Of a stretch of 64,000 nucleotides of DNA, positions 13,028 to 24,811 are shown piece by piece (positions within the stretch are counted from its first letter, which is position 1; every line of letters begins with the position of its first letter). The position numbers and the translations under genes were made by a program. Source of the stretch: Macrotrachela quadricornifera. Taxonomy: Eukaryota; Rotifera; Eurotatoria; Philodinida; Philodinidae. The stretch is taken from contig JAJEKB010021158.1 in NCBI GenBank assembly GCA_022393335.1, positions 1,200,604-1,264,603 of the forward strand, in the 5' to 3' direction. The notes under the pieces are model-generated. The model saw only the letters and a list, made by a program, of their open reading frames with translations, was not told the DNA's origin and made no database searches.

Positions 13028-14029
13028 ATGGCTACAACAAAAATTCCAACAGAAAGGAAAACATCTGAATTAACTCCAGAAGGTTTCTTATTATGAATAA
13101 TTAATGATATATTTTTTGTATATGTATTACAGAATTGGCTATGCTAAAAACAACTTCAAAACTGACTGATAAAGGTAATATTTTACATATAAATTATATT
13201 TTAGAAGTAATATTCATTTCTTTTACAATCAATCTTTATTTAATGATATATAGAAATTAAATTATGGTATTCAGTATGTTCAATTGATATGACCTTGAAA
13301 AATTGAGCTAATTGATTTTATAATACAGGATTTTATGGGTAAAAATCCAACTGGTAAACTTGATAAAAGTGGATTTGCTCAGCTTTTTAAAGGTCTTTAT
13401 TCACCAGAAAAAACACATATTCCACCTGAGTATGTATTTATATTCATTCATTATATTATCAAATTGTCTTTTTCTATTGTGGTTTAGAACACTATTTGAT
13501 TTGGTAGACGCAAATAAAGATGGTACAATTGATTTTAATGAATTTCTTTTTCTTGCTGCTGTTACTGAGCGTCATGGCAATTTAGATGATAGACTTGATT
13601 TTATATTCAATTTGTACGTTGTTAGCCTTTATAAAGATTACTTTTCACTAATATTTATTGTTTTGTTTAGATGGGATGTTTCAGATGATGGATTACTTGA
13701 TCCACCTGAATTAGCTCATTTAATTTCAGCAATAGTATAATTTTTCATTTATAAATTTTTAATAATTTCATGATTTTATTTGAGTTTTAGTATGATCGTG
13801 CTGGAATAAAAGATCGTCAAGGTGATAATAATCCTCAAACTCGTGCAAGAGCAATTATCAAAAAACTTGATATTAATAGTGATAAGAAATTAAACAAAGA
13901 AGAGTTTATTAATGGGTATGTTATTAAAACAATCATCTAGAAATATTTCATATATGTATATTTTTAATATCATTTAATAGATGTAAAAATGACGAAGTTA
14001 TTGGAAAGTTTCTTACTTCTGATGAATAA
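13028..14029 (+). CDS. NCS/recoverin-type EF-hand calcium sensor, copy B
   Basis: Exons: 13028-13082, 13133-13174, 13254-13273, 13329-13429, 13488-13613, 13671-13734, 13791-13915, 13981-14029 (193 aa). Exon lengths and phases are identical to copy A. EF loops: DANKDGTIDFNE, DVSDDGLLDPPE, DINSDKKLNKEE; EF1 is degenerate (NPTGKLDKSGF). The N-terminus MATTKIPTE lacks Gly2. Intron 5 differs from the intron 5 shared by A, C and D, whereas exon 5 is nearly identical to that of D. It is followed by a 3' flank and a hAT-like remnant that are duplicated after copy C. Confidence 0.9.
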
Positions 14030-14276
14030 AAATTTTATGGCAAACATGAACTATTAAAATATTTATTTTATTTTATTTTATTATTATTCTAAATAAAAAC
14101 CATCTATATGAATTTTAATTGTTAAGAACATTTTGTGAATGATATAATTTCTTTCAGAATTGATTCTTTCAATAGAAGATATAAATATTAAATATATGTA
14201 TGATTAACTTTTGATCAATCGAATAGTATTAATTTTGACATACAGTTTAAAGTTAATGTTTTATTTTGTCTATGAT

Positions 14277-15340
14277 AGAGTCAATGTTCCCAATAAGAAC
14301 AGTTTTTTCAAAGGTGTCAATTAGTAACCTATCTAGAAATTTAAGAGTGTTGAGGCTCACCCTCATACTATATCTAGCATTTTGTAGTCACATATTAATT
14401 TATGAGTATGGCTATTGATGAATATCAACTTTTAGACATAATATCAGAATCAAGTTGAATAATTATATTTTTTCACCGAGTAGTCTTGATGAGTGACAAA
14501 TTAATTTCTTCATGTCAACAAAATACGTTAAAGAAAAAAAAATCTTCGAAAAGGTTTGTTCGCAAGTTGTCGAAGAAACCGGGTTAATAATGTCACTTTC
14601 AATAAGTGAAACAAGTATTGAAAAAGCTTCTGCGTAAGTATATAATTGTTGATATAAATCAATCATAGTAAGTAAAGTACCTTTTTGCAAACGATTTTCG
14701 CAACATGTAATGCATGAGATAAAGCATCAAGATCAAAACTTAAATGAGTAGCAAATTGTTTTAAAGAATTAAAATGTAGAAATGTATGATTATCAGGATA
14801 TAATGATGATATACTTGATAAAATACGTCAATTGTTTAATGAAAATCGATCTCTTAACCCTACTAATACATATTCAATTTATAATAAATATGTGTTTTGT
14901 AATATTGTTCATTTAAATTGTTGTCACATTGACCTACTGTACTAATTAGAAATAATTGAATCTTTCAACCTGATAGAAACAACTCGTCCTCGGTGTTGTT
15001 TTGTTGATAAAATATAGTGATAGTTTGAAATAATTTTTCATCTCGTCGTAAATTAAGTTCTTCAATTATTGATTGAATTAACTGTTGTGCTTTACCATAA
15101 TCAAGTGCCTTAGCTATAAAATAAAGACAGAATATGATCATGTGCTCTTTTATTCTTGCCATTCGTTTAGTACCTTTTAATTCATCTGATAGAATTTTTA
15201 TGAGATATAAAATCTTATGTAAGATAAATAATGTAACTAACAACAGCGGCTTTTAAACCACTACCACTAATTCTCGAGCATCAACAGTACGTTCTCCACC
15301 ATCTTCAATTAACGGATGTGTTAGATCCGTAAATCCGTTG
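14277..15340 (-). pseudogene. hAT-transposase-like remnant, copy 1
   Basis: The minus-strand segment 14463-14690 encodes a stretch with STTCEQTFSK, the Cys-Glu-x-x-Phe-Ser-Lys signature of the hAT C-terminal dimerisation region. Upstream on the same strand (14965-15240) lies an open stretch with KEHMIIFCLYFIAKALDY that I do not recognise. Frames are broken by stops, and the C-terminal part is cut short after TFSK compared with copy 2. The whole block, including AGGCTCACCCTCATAC near 14354, is repeated after copy C, so the remnant was carried along by the tandem duplication. Confidence 0.6.
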
Positions 15341-16305
15341 ATGTATATCTATATATTTATTTAGTTAATCTGATAATACACATGTCTTTTACATAGAAAA
15401 CAATCAGTATTTATACCAGTGAAATGTTAAGTGAAATATGGATTATTCCATGATATAAGATATCACATTTGGAAAATCCATAATTAATACCTAACGTAAG
15501 AACAACCACCATCGGATTACACCAAGAGAAACATCAGGGAAAATACCTGACAGAACGAACGAAAAGAAGAGAAGAGAAGAGAAGTTATACGTAAGAACAT
15601 ATATGTGTAACGAACGAAAGAACGAAAGAAAAAACATATATATAAGATTAGAAGAAAAGAAAAGCATATAGAATAATTCTTTATGGAATGTGTCTTACAA
15701 ATATTCTATAACAGGATGTTTCAGAAAGAATAAATGTCCCTCAATATTTTAAAGATTTCCTCTCTATTATCCCTGTGATTAAAGCTTATTTTATTTGCAA
15801 AAGACAGAACTTGAAATTCTCTACAAAACCATACATGACTACTACAACTTACAAACTAAAATTTCTTTTACTTGTAAATTGTCGAGCTTTTCACGCTGCA
15901 TCCTATGATATATTTTATTATTTTAATAAAGTCTATTTAGAGACTAAAATATAACATACAAAATGCTGCCATTTATTATCAGACATCCATCACACTTTCT
16001 TGTATGTTTTTAGTTTTCGTCTTTTTTCAAATATATCTAAAACTATTTTTATGTCTAATCATATATCGTTTTGTGGAGAATTTGAAGTTCTATTTTCTGA
16101 TAATAAAAAGAGCTTTAATTACAGGAATAATAGAGGTAAAACCCTTAAAATACTGAGAGGTCCATTCTTTCTATGATATGCGCTAGTATATAAGTTTGAA
16201 AGTAAACTAATCTAAACTAACATAGGATTTGTTAGTAACTTCAAGGATTCATCTGATCAGTAATTTTTTAGATTTACTTTTTCGAAAACTTATTCCGTTT
16301 TTGAA
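15320..16305. other. Spacer segments present in unit B-C, absent from unit C-D
   Basis: Aligning the two spacers by eye, unit C-D goes directly from ACGGATGT (about 21540) to CCCTCAGTATTTT. Unit B-C instead carries 15320-15737 between the same words. A second extra block lies between CCTGTGATT near 15783 and GTGACTAAG near 16306. The second block has no obvious TIRs. The first begins just after ACGGATGT and ends in AATGT. Either two insertions here or two deletions in unit C-D would explain this. Confidence 0.5.
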
Positions 16306-16383
16306 CTGGTGACTAAGATGTAAGTGTGAGCTGAATCTATAAAACTATAGCTTTTCTCTGATACTCTTGAAATGTATGATATA

Positions 16384-17317
16384 CAGCTGTCGCCAAAAAA
16401 ACTTGCACAAAATTAAATTCTTTATGTAGCAGTTTTCTTGTCGTTAGAAAGCAATTACGAAATTCATTTTTTCAGAGATATATGTTCGTTAACTATACTA
16501 CACGTTGACTATACAGAAGTGTGACTTCTTCTCTTTTCAATACATTTAATCATGAAATCATCTAGTGATTTGAAAAATCATCATATATCAATATTATATT
16601 TTTAGAATAAAGATGTGTGATTTATCAGTGCTATTCATATTGAAACAAATATTCCACCTACCACTATCTATTACAATATCAACAGGTTGAAACAAAACAA
16701 ATTCACTAAAACGCCGAGACGAAAATGTTTAACTACGCATCCTTAATGGAATAATGAAAAGGCTATTGATCAATATATTCGATGTAACAATCAGATAACC
16801 CATAGTGGAATTAAAGGAAATTTAACAAGAACGTATCATCATCGTCATGAGTATAACTATGGGATTACTTTACCAAAAAATACTGGTATATTAATACTCG
16901 AAGAAAAGGAAACGACATCTACAATGAACTAAATAGCATGAAAATGATGATTTTACAAACAGAACTTTTTCGTAACACAGATCGTCGTTGGTCAAAACAT
17001 CAAAATGATGAATTTAAACGTATACCAAAAATTTGATCGATCGGAAGGCATAAATTTGAACAAAAGAAAAACCAAAAACATTGATGGATTCAGATTTTTT
17101 CAGATGAAAAATTAAAAAATGTTCAAATTAATATTGTGAGAACTTGTGAGATTTTCATACCTTATTTGTCCTAAAGATAAACGAATAAAATATTAAAATA
17201 TAGTATCGATAGCACTTATCAAAGGCTATCAACTGATATACGAAACTATTTGAGAGTGACATATACACAAAAACATATTTGTATAGCAAGATGTGCAAGC
17301 TTTGTTGGCGACAGCTG
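16384..17317 (+). mobile_element. Tc1/mariner-type element, degenerate, TA target duplication
   Basis: The terminal inverted repeats of about 26 bp begin CAGCTGTCGCCAAMAAARCT at both ends, and a TA lies at each flank (16382-16383 and 17318-17319). The element is 934 bp. Inside, on the plus strand, broken frames read like a mariner-type transposase: a helix-turn-helix-like ...YYNINRLK... stretch near 16665 and a FSDEKL-like string near 17095, both interrupted by stops. The paralogous spacer before copy D lacks the element and carries the uninterrupted site near 21650-21665, confirming insertion after duplication. Confidence 0.85.
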
Positions 17318-17439
17318 TAATATTAATAGATAAATTTGCTGATTTAAATAAATCTAATAAATGTTGGTAGTTATTCATATTTATTCGAATTGTTTGTTCG
17401 ATTTTTTTCTCTCAATAATTGAGTTAGATTTATTGAACA

Positions 17440-17795
17440 TTTTGCCTTGTCTATTGCTTTGTCTAAAATACTTTAATTTATCTTCCTCTATTTCTCTCTA
17501 TACAATTACTTCTTTCTCTTTCTTTATTGGTCTGTTTGACGAACCATGTCGTTTACTATCGCTTCTTTGGTTTCACTCAATTTATACCTTTTATACACAC
17601 ATTACGTATTTTAATTGTTAGTTTATTTAATGTGATTATTCATCGTAAAATATTCAGTGTTTAACTACCATAATAATATACAAAGACGATTGAAGGACGT
17701 TTAAGACGTGAAACACTATATGAGAAAATATGTGATCTGTTTGTATTTTAGATTTTTTTATTTTTTCTCGTAACAATAAATCTTGTTAACAAAAA
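17440..17795 (+). promoter_or_regulatory. Upstream block of EF-hand gene C
   Basis: Same landmarks as before copies B and D: ATTGGTCTGTTTGACGAACC near 17526, TTGAAGGACGTTTAAGACG near 17690, and CTTGTTAACAAAAAATGG at the start codon. Closest to the D block by eye. Confidence 0.5.
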
Positions 17796-18782
17796 ATGGT
17801 TACAACAAAAATTCCAACAGGATCGAAAAAGTGTGAATTAACTGCAGAAGGTTTATTTTTATGAATAATTAATGATATATTCTTTTGATATGTATTACAG
17901 AATTGGCTATGCTAAGAACAACTTCAAAACTGAGTGATAAAGGTAATATTATATTTTAGAAGTAATATTCATTTCTTTTTCAATCAATCTTTATTTAATG
18001 ATGTATAGAAATTAAATTATGGTATTCAGTATGTTCAATTGAACTGACCTTGAAAAATTGAACTAGTTGATTTTTGAATATAGGCTTTTATGAATAAACA
18101 TCCAACTGGTAAACTTGATAAGAATAAATTTGTTGAGCTGTTCAATGGACTTTATTCACCAGAAGACGCACTTGTTCCACCTGAGTATGTAGTTATATTC
18201 ATTTATTCAAATATCAATTGTCATTTTCTGTTGTGGTTTAGAAAATTATTTGATGTGATCGATACAAATAAAGATGGTGCAATTGATTTCAGTGAATTTC
18301 TTGTTCTTGCTGCCCTTACTGAGCGTCGAGTTGATGTAGATGAACGACTTGATCTTATGTTCAATTTGTATGTTGTTAATCTTTTATTAATATTTCTTTT
18401 TAATAATATTAACTGTTTTATTTAGATGGGATGTTTCAGGTGATGGATTACTCGATCCACCTGAATTAGCTCATTTAATTTCAGCAATAGTATAATTCTT
18501 TATTTATAAATTTTTAATTATTTCATGATTTTATTTGAGTTTTAGTATGATCGTGCTGGAATAAAAGATCGTCAAGGTGATAATAATCCTCAAACTCGTG
18601 CAAGAGCAATTATCAAAAAACTTGATAGAAATAAAGACAAGAGATTAAGCAAAGAAGAGTTTATTAATGGGTATGTTATTAAAACAATCATCTACAAATA
18701 TTTCATCTATATTTTTTCGATATCATTTATTAGATGTAAAAATGACGCGATTATTGGAAAACTTCTTACTTCTGGTGAATAA
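17796..18782 (+). CDS. NCS/recoverin-type EF-hand calcium sensor, copy C
   Basis: Exons: 17796-17850, 17901-17942, 18009-18028, 18084-18184, 18242-18367, 18426-18489, 18546-18670, 18734-18782 (193 aa). EF loops: DTNKDGAIDFSE, DVSGDGLLDPPE, DRNKDKRLSKEE; EF1 is degenerate (HPTGKLDKNKF). The N-terminus MVTTKIPTGSKKC again lacks Gly2. Exon 5 (RRVDVDERLDLMF) resembles copy A, while exons 4 and 6-7 resemble D. Followed by a second hAT-like remnant on the opposite strand. Confidence 0.9.
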
Positions 18783-19024
18783 ATATTTTATGGCAAATAT
18801 GAACTATTAAAATATTTATTTTATTCGATCATTATTCTAAATAAAAACTATATATATGAATTTGAATTGTTAAAAGCATTTTATGAATGATATAATTTCT
18901 TTTAGAATTGATTCTGTCAATAGAAGATATAAATATCAAATGTATGTATGATTAACTCTTGATCGATAGAATAGTATTAATTTTGATATACAGTTTAAAG
19001 TTAATGTTTTTTTTGTCTATGATA

Positions 19025-21545
19025 CAGTCAATATTCCCAATAAGAACAGTTTTTTCAAAGGTGTCAATTAGTAACCTATCTAGAAATTTAAGAGTGTTGA
19101 GGCTCACCCTCATACTATGTCTAGCATTTTGTAGTCACATATTAATTTATGTGTATGGCGATTGATGAATATCAACCCTCAGACATAATATCAGAATCAA
19201 GTTGAACAATTATGTTTTTGCACCGAGTAGAATTTCTGCACGTGAACAAAATACGTTAAAGAGAAAAAAAGATAATTTTTATTTCAATATAATACGAGTA
19301 GTTTTATGATTATCAGAAAATTTACATCAATACCATGTTCAATAGTTAACAGACATAGACCTGTTAGACGACGATTAGTCTTGCTATTTCTCACTATTTC
19401 GATAAGTTTCATCTTCGAAAAGGTTTGTTCGCACGTTGTTGAATAAACTGGATTAGTAATCTCACTTTCAATAAGTGAAACAAGTATTGAAAAAGCTTCT
19501 GTGTAAGTATATAATTCTTGATATCTATCAATCATAGTAGGTAAAGATTTATTTTGCAACCGATTTTCGCAACATCTAGTGCATGAGATAAAGCACCAAG
19601 ATCAAAACTTAAATGAGTAGCAAATTGTTTTAAGGAATGAAAATGTAGAAATGTATGACTATCAGGATATAATGATGATATACTTGATAAAATACGTCAA
19701 TTTTTTAATGAAAATCGATCTCTTAATCCTACTAACACATTATGAATTAGTAATAAATATGTGTTTTGTAATATTGTTCATTTAAATTGTTGTCACATTA
19801 ACCTACTGTACTAAGTAGTAATAACTGAATCCTTCAACCTGATAGAAACAACTCATCCTCGATGTTGTTTTGTTGATAAAATATATTGATAGTTCGAAAT
19901 AATTTTTCATCTCGTGGTAAATTAAGTTCTTGAATGATTGATTGAATTAATCGTTGTGCTTTATCATAATCAAGTGCCTTAGCTATAAAATAAAGACAGA
20001 ATATAATCATGTGCTCTGTTATTCTTGGAATTCGTTTAGTATCTTTTAATTCACCCATGGGTGGCGGAACGTTTTGAATCTAGGGTAGACTGAAGATTTT
20101 TGATGAGACCCTTACTGACAGGTTAAAAATAGAGAGGGTAGTTTGTTAATGCTATGCCACCCATATAATCACCAAACGCACTTTAAATGCAGATAGATGT
20201 GTTTTTGTTGCAAATGCCGGCGTTCTAGCACAATTTTGTATTGAAGCATGGTGGAAACGAAAGTAAACTCACTCACCATTGTTCTTCTTGAATGCATTTA
20301 GAGAACGTTTAAAATATGAAAACATTTATATAAATAAACGCATCGATATGCGTTTAAATTTTTGTTTAATACACGTTGGCATTCATCCCTGTCGCTTCAT
20401 TCGTTAGAATCATATTTAATAATTAAAAGAAGCTATGTGTCCTCTAGTACGTGCTTCTAACTGACACACTCGATAAAACGCGTTCCAGATAAAATTTTTT
20501 CAAAGTTGCGTTCAAACACGGTTCAGTTGTGAAATTCGTCTGGACACGTTTATATTCAAAAAATATTGACATGGATATAAAGGTAGTCTAATCGGTATAG
20601 ATAAGCAGTTAACGAAGAAAGCTGCGCCTACACGAAAATGTAAAAGTGAGTCCAGCAAGATGCTTCTTCGATGAAACGCTTCGTGGCATGTTTTCACATC
20701 ATATCGATTTAGTAGTCTGAAACTAGGAGCAAAAAATTTTTTCAAATTCAGTTTGAATGACATAAAATGTGTTTCGCTTCTGAGCGAAAAAATCATAAAA
20801 AATGCGAGTTGATATCGCTAGACTCATAAAAATATCTAAATTACAACATGAGAAGCATAGAGAATGCTTTTATGACGAGCTTGTTACAGTATATAGCTTA
20901 TCAATATATAAGAGATCTCTCTATGATTGTAGAGAAAAAAATATCGAATATTTTTTGTCATGAATATTTTTCGGTAAGATATCTTCTTTAGGTATGCAGC
21001 CAAAATTTTTTTATCTTCGATAAAACTGATCAACTACCTAGCAGTAGTGAACAAATAATGTTTTTTTTTACAGTTGCATGAGCTAGTGCAAATATTTTTC
21101 TTGGTAATGAAATATCACTGAGGTCCGTAGCATCTGTGGATCGCATACTAGACTCTTTACACGAAGAACAAACCCAAAACCAGCTTTTGGTATGCTCTTC
21201 ATGCAACGAGCTTATCACATAATTGAAAGATGCCACACATCTCAGTGACATCTTATTTTAAACAGAAACGTTTACACTATTTGATGCCATCTTCAGAAAA
21301 TGGCTACCACACTCGCGTGAAACTGCTCATGCCGACAAGACAGTCAAACAACCCAAAACTTTTCATTGTACTTTTGTAACATGCCTAATGGTTCCGCCGC
21401 CTATGAATTCACCTGATAAAAATTTTATGAGATATAAAATCTTATGTAAGATAAATAGTGTAACTAACAACAGCGGTTTTTAAACCACTACTACTAATCC
21501 TCGAGCGTCAATAGTATGTTCTCCACCGTCTTCTATTAACGGATG
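19025..21545 (-). pseudogene. hAT-transposase-like remnant, copy 2, split by a younger hAT insertion
   Basis: The minus-strand frame at 19284-19559 preserves a longer hAT C-terminal region than copy 1: TCEQTFSKMKLIEIVRNS, then a RRLTGLCLLTIEHG stretch typical of the hAT dimerisation domain. The unrecognised upstream stretch (19834-20048) matches copy 1. The remnant is interrupted at 20056-21405 by a 1,350-bp element and resumes at 21406-21545. No intact transposase frame remains. Confidence 0.65.
20056..21405. mobile_element. Non-autonomous hAT-like element with 8-bp TSD
   Basis: The element is flanked by the direct repeat AATTCACC (20048-20055 and 21406-21413). Its ends are inverted: CATGGGTGGCGGAAC on the left and, read inward from the right, CATAGGCGGCGGAAC. 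The orthologous position in the first remnant (AATTCATC near 15179) is unoccupied. Internal minus-strand frames (20512-20796; 21030-21251) contain a WFWVCSSCKES stretch with a paired-cysteine look, possibly the decayed BED-type finger of a transposase, but no complete transposase is present. Confidence 0.85.
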
Positions 21546-21784
21546 TCCCTCAGTATTTTAAAAATTTTCTCTCTATTATCCCTGTGACTAAGATGCAGAT
21601 GTGAACTGAATCTATAAAACTATAGCTATTCTTTGATACTCTTAAAATGTATTATATAATATCAATAGATAAATTTGTCGATTTAAATAAATCTAATAAA
21701 TGTTGGTAGTTATTCATATTTACTCGAATTGTTTCTTTGATTTTTGTCCCTCAATAATTGAGTTAGATTTATAGAATATTTTGC

Positions 21785-22134
21785 CTTTTCTATTGCTTTG
21801 TCTAAAATACTTTAATTTATCTTCCTCCATTTCTCTCTATGCATTTACTTCTTTCTCTTTCTTTATTGGTCTGTTTGGCGAACCATATCGTTTAGTGTCG
21901 CTTCTTTCGTTTCACTCAATTTATACCTTTTATACACATATTACATATTTTAATTGTTAGTTTATTTAATGTGATTATTCATCGTAAAATACTCACTGTT
22001 TAACTACCATAATAATGTACAAAAATGATTGAAGGACGTTTAAAATGTGAAACACTATATGAGAACATGTGGTCTATTTATATTTTAGATTTTACAAAAA
22101 ATTTTCTCTTAACGATAAATCTTGTTAACAAAAA
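21785..22134 (+). promoter_or_regulatory. Upstream block of EF-hand gene D
   Basis: Contains ATTGGTCTGTTTGGCGAACC near 21866, TTGAAGGACGTTTAAAATG near 22030, and CTTGTTAACAAAAAATGG. It aligns with the blocks of B and C throughout. Confidence 0.5.
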
Positions 22135-23134
22135 ATGGCTACAACAAAAATTCCAACAGAAAGGAAAACTTCTGAATTAACTCCAGAAGGTTTATTTTTA
22201 TGAATAATTAATGATATATTCTTTTGATATCTATTAAAGAATTGGCTATGCTAAGAACAACTTCAAAATTGAGTGATAAAGGTAATATTTTACATATATA
22301 CTCTATTTTAAAAAGTACCATTCATTTCTTTTACAATCAATCTTTATTCAATGATATATAGAAATAAAATTATGGTATTCAGTATGTTTAATTGAACTGA
22401 CCTTGAAAATTGAATTAATTGAATTTATAATATAGGGTTTTATGAATAAACATCCAACTGGTAAACTTGATAAAAATAGATTTGTTGAGCTGTTCAATGG
22501 ACTTTATTCACCAGAAGACACACATGTTCCACCTGAGTATGTACTTAAATTCATTTATTCAAATATCAATTGTCATTTTCTGTTGTGGTCTAGAACACTA
22601 TTTGATATGGTAGATACAAATAAAGATGGTACAATTGATTTTAATGAATTTCTTTTTCTTGCTGCTGTTACTGAGCGTCATGGCAATTTAGATGATAGAC
22701 TTGATTTTATATTCAATTTGTATGTTGTTGATCTTTTATTAATATTTCTTTTTAATAATATTAATTGTTTTATTTAGATGGGATGTTTCAGGTGATGGAC
22801 TACTCGATCCACCTGAATTGGCTCATTTAATTTCAGCAATAGTATAATTTTTCATTTATAAATTTTTCATAATTTCAAGATTTTATTTGAGTTTTAGTAT
22901 GATCGTAGTGGAATAACAGATCGTCAAGGTGATAATAATCCACAAACTCGTGCAAAAGCAATTATCAAAAAACTTGATATAAATAAAGATAAGAGATTAA
23001 GCAAAGAAGAGTTTATCAATGGGTATGCTATTAAAACAAGTATCTAGAAATATTTCGTATATGCATTTTTAATATGATTTGTTAGATGTAAAAATGACGA
23101 AGTGATTGGAAAATTTCTTGCTGCTGCTGAATAA
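22135..23134 (+). CDS. NCS/recoverin-type EF-hand calcium sensor, copy D (B/C mosaic)
   Basis: Exons: 22135-22189, 22240-22281, 22362-22381, 22436-22536, 22594-22719, 22778-22841, 22898-23022, 23086-23134 (193 aa). EF loops: DTNKDGTIDFNE, DVSGDGLLDPPE, DINKDKRLSKEE; EF1 is degenerate. Exon 1 (MATTKIPTERKTSELTPE) is identical in protein to B, and most of exon 5 is identical in DNA to B. Exon 4, intron 4 and intron 5 follow C. Intron 1 ends in AAAG rather than the ACAG of B and C, a weaker acceptor. Probably functional, since no frame is broken. Confidence 0.9.
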
Positions 23135-24811
23135 ATGTTTCATGGTATAGATAAACTATTAAAATATTTTTATTTTTTTTATTTTATCATTATTCTAAAT
23201 AAAAATCGTATATATTTAAGGAATAAGTTTGTGTGTATTTCTACTGAATCGAACTTTTATGATTGGAGTTTCAGTTAGTTAGAGCATTGATGAATGAGAA
23301 GATTTTCTTTCTGATTTCTTTTAGAAGTGATTATGTCATTAATTCCTAAAGGTCATTAACAACGATGAAGTCGATATCAATGTGAGAGAAAGTTCTGACT
23401 TATTAGATTGAATTGGAATCTATCAATGAATTCGTCATATGTGTAATCAACATGGTCAATATTATCTTTCACCTGGGTATTTACGTCTCTCTTTTAATTT
23501 TAAAAAATAAAAAAAGAAGAAAAAGTCTTTCTACAAGAATTTACCTAAGGAAGTATCTAACAAGATGATTAAGAGAAGTATCTCGCATTGGTATAAGAAG
23601 ATTGTTAGAAATATTAAGGAGAACATAGTCAACAATATAGTAAAAATAAATCACTTGGCTCGTCAATGAAAACAGTGATATAACAACTAAGACTTGAATT
23701 CAATTACTAAATAATATGAACTTGACGTATTAAGTGTTCTAGAGTACTTTGGATTGCATAATCAACGTTTTACATCAATGCTGTAACATGAAGTAGAACT
23801 AAAATGTGCACACATCTTTATATTAACGAAAAATTCTCTCTGTCTTGAAAATGTGACGATGTATAGACTGAAGAACTGAAATATACAAGTTGGAGACTTC
23901 GGAATATCTGAAAACGTTATAAAATTTTTACATACATACTAATGCACATAGTGAAATATATAAATGCTTGAAATTTCAATAATTAATTTCGATACATTTG
24001 TGACTTCTCATGTATGTAATAATCATTTGCTTTTTTTTTCTAAAATAGATACAAATGAAATTGAAATTCTAATTCTATTATCGACAGAAATATGATAGAG
24101 ACGTACGGTCTTCAATCTTTGATGGTCAAGATCTAGGTGTATATTTTCACTAGCAGAATCGTTTCTGAAAAAGAATCCTAAAACCAGGTTTTTGAAGAAT
24201 CTCTGAAAAATTTTGCTTGTCAAAATATGCTCATGGGTCTTGACTTCTGTCACCGATAATAAGAGGAAAAAAATTTCGATACTATTTTACAAAAATCGAA
24301 TAAAAAATGAATAACAAATTACATTAAGCTCATTCAAACGCTGATCGAAAGGTCAATACCCAATCTATCTTTAGACAACATAAATAAGAAAAAAGGATTT
24401 CTCTCATGTTTACTAAATAACCGGGGGAGTATAGACATAAGCGTTTATAGGTCGTGAAAAACTTTTTCACGGGATATTATGACGACAATGCATTAATGCG
24501 CATCTTTATGATGTAATCTCTTTCTTTCTTTTTTTTTTATCTATTCACTATTTATCCAATTCATAAAACGTATATCGTTTAGTCATTTTCTTTCTTTTGA
24601 TTGGATTTTACCTGATTTTTGTATATATAAACATGATAAAATATGTTTGTTTTGTAATATTAGTATTCACCATAAACAATCAAACGCTTGATATAATTTA
24701 TTTCGCAATAGAAGGTAAGAGCTGAAGGACACATAGTAGAATATATTGTATATATCATAATTGTTTTAGATTTAAGATTTTATTTTTAAATAAATATAAT
24801 TAAGTAAAGAA
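23135..24811. other. Intergenic D-E, no gene
   Basis: The first ~90 bp resemble the 3' flanks of the other copies and then similarity is lost; no hAT-like remnant follows D. A minus-strand frame at 24023-24253 matches nothing I know. A short GTGAAAAACTTTTTCAC palindrome lies near 24454-24470. Confidence 0.5.
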
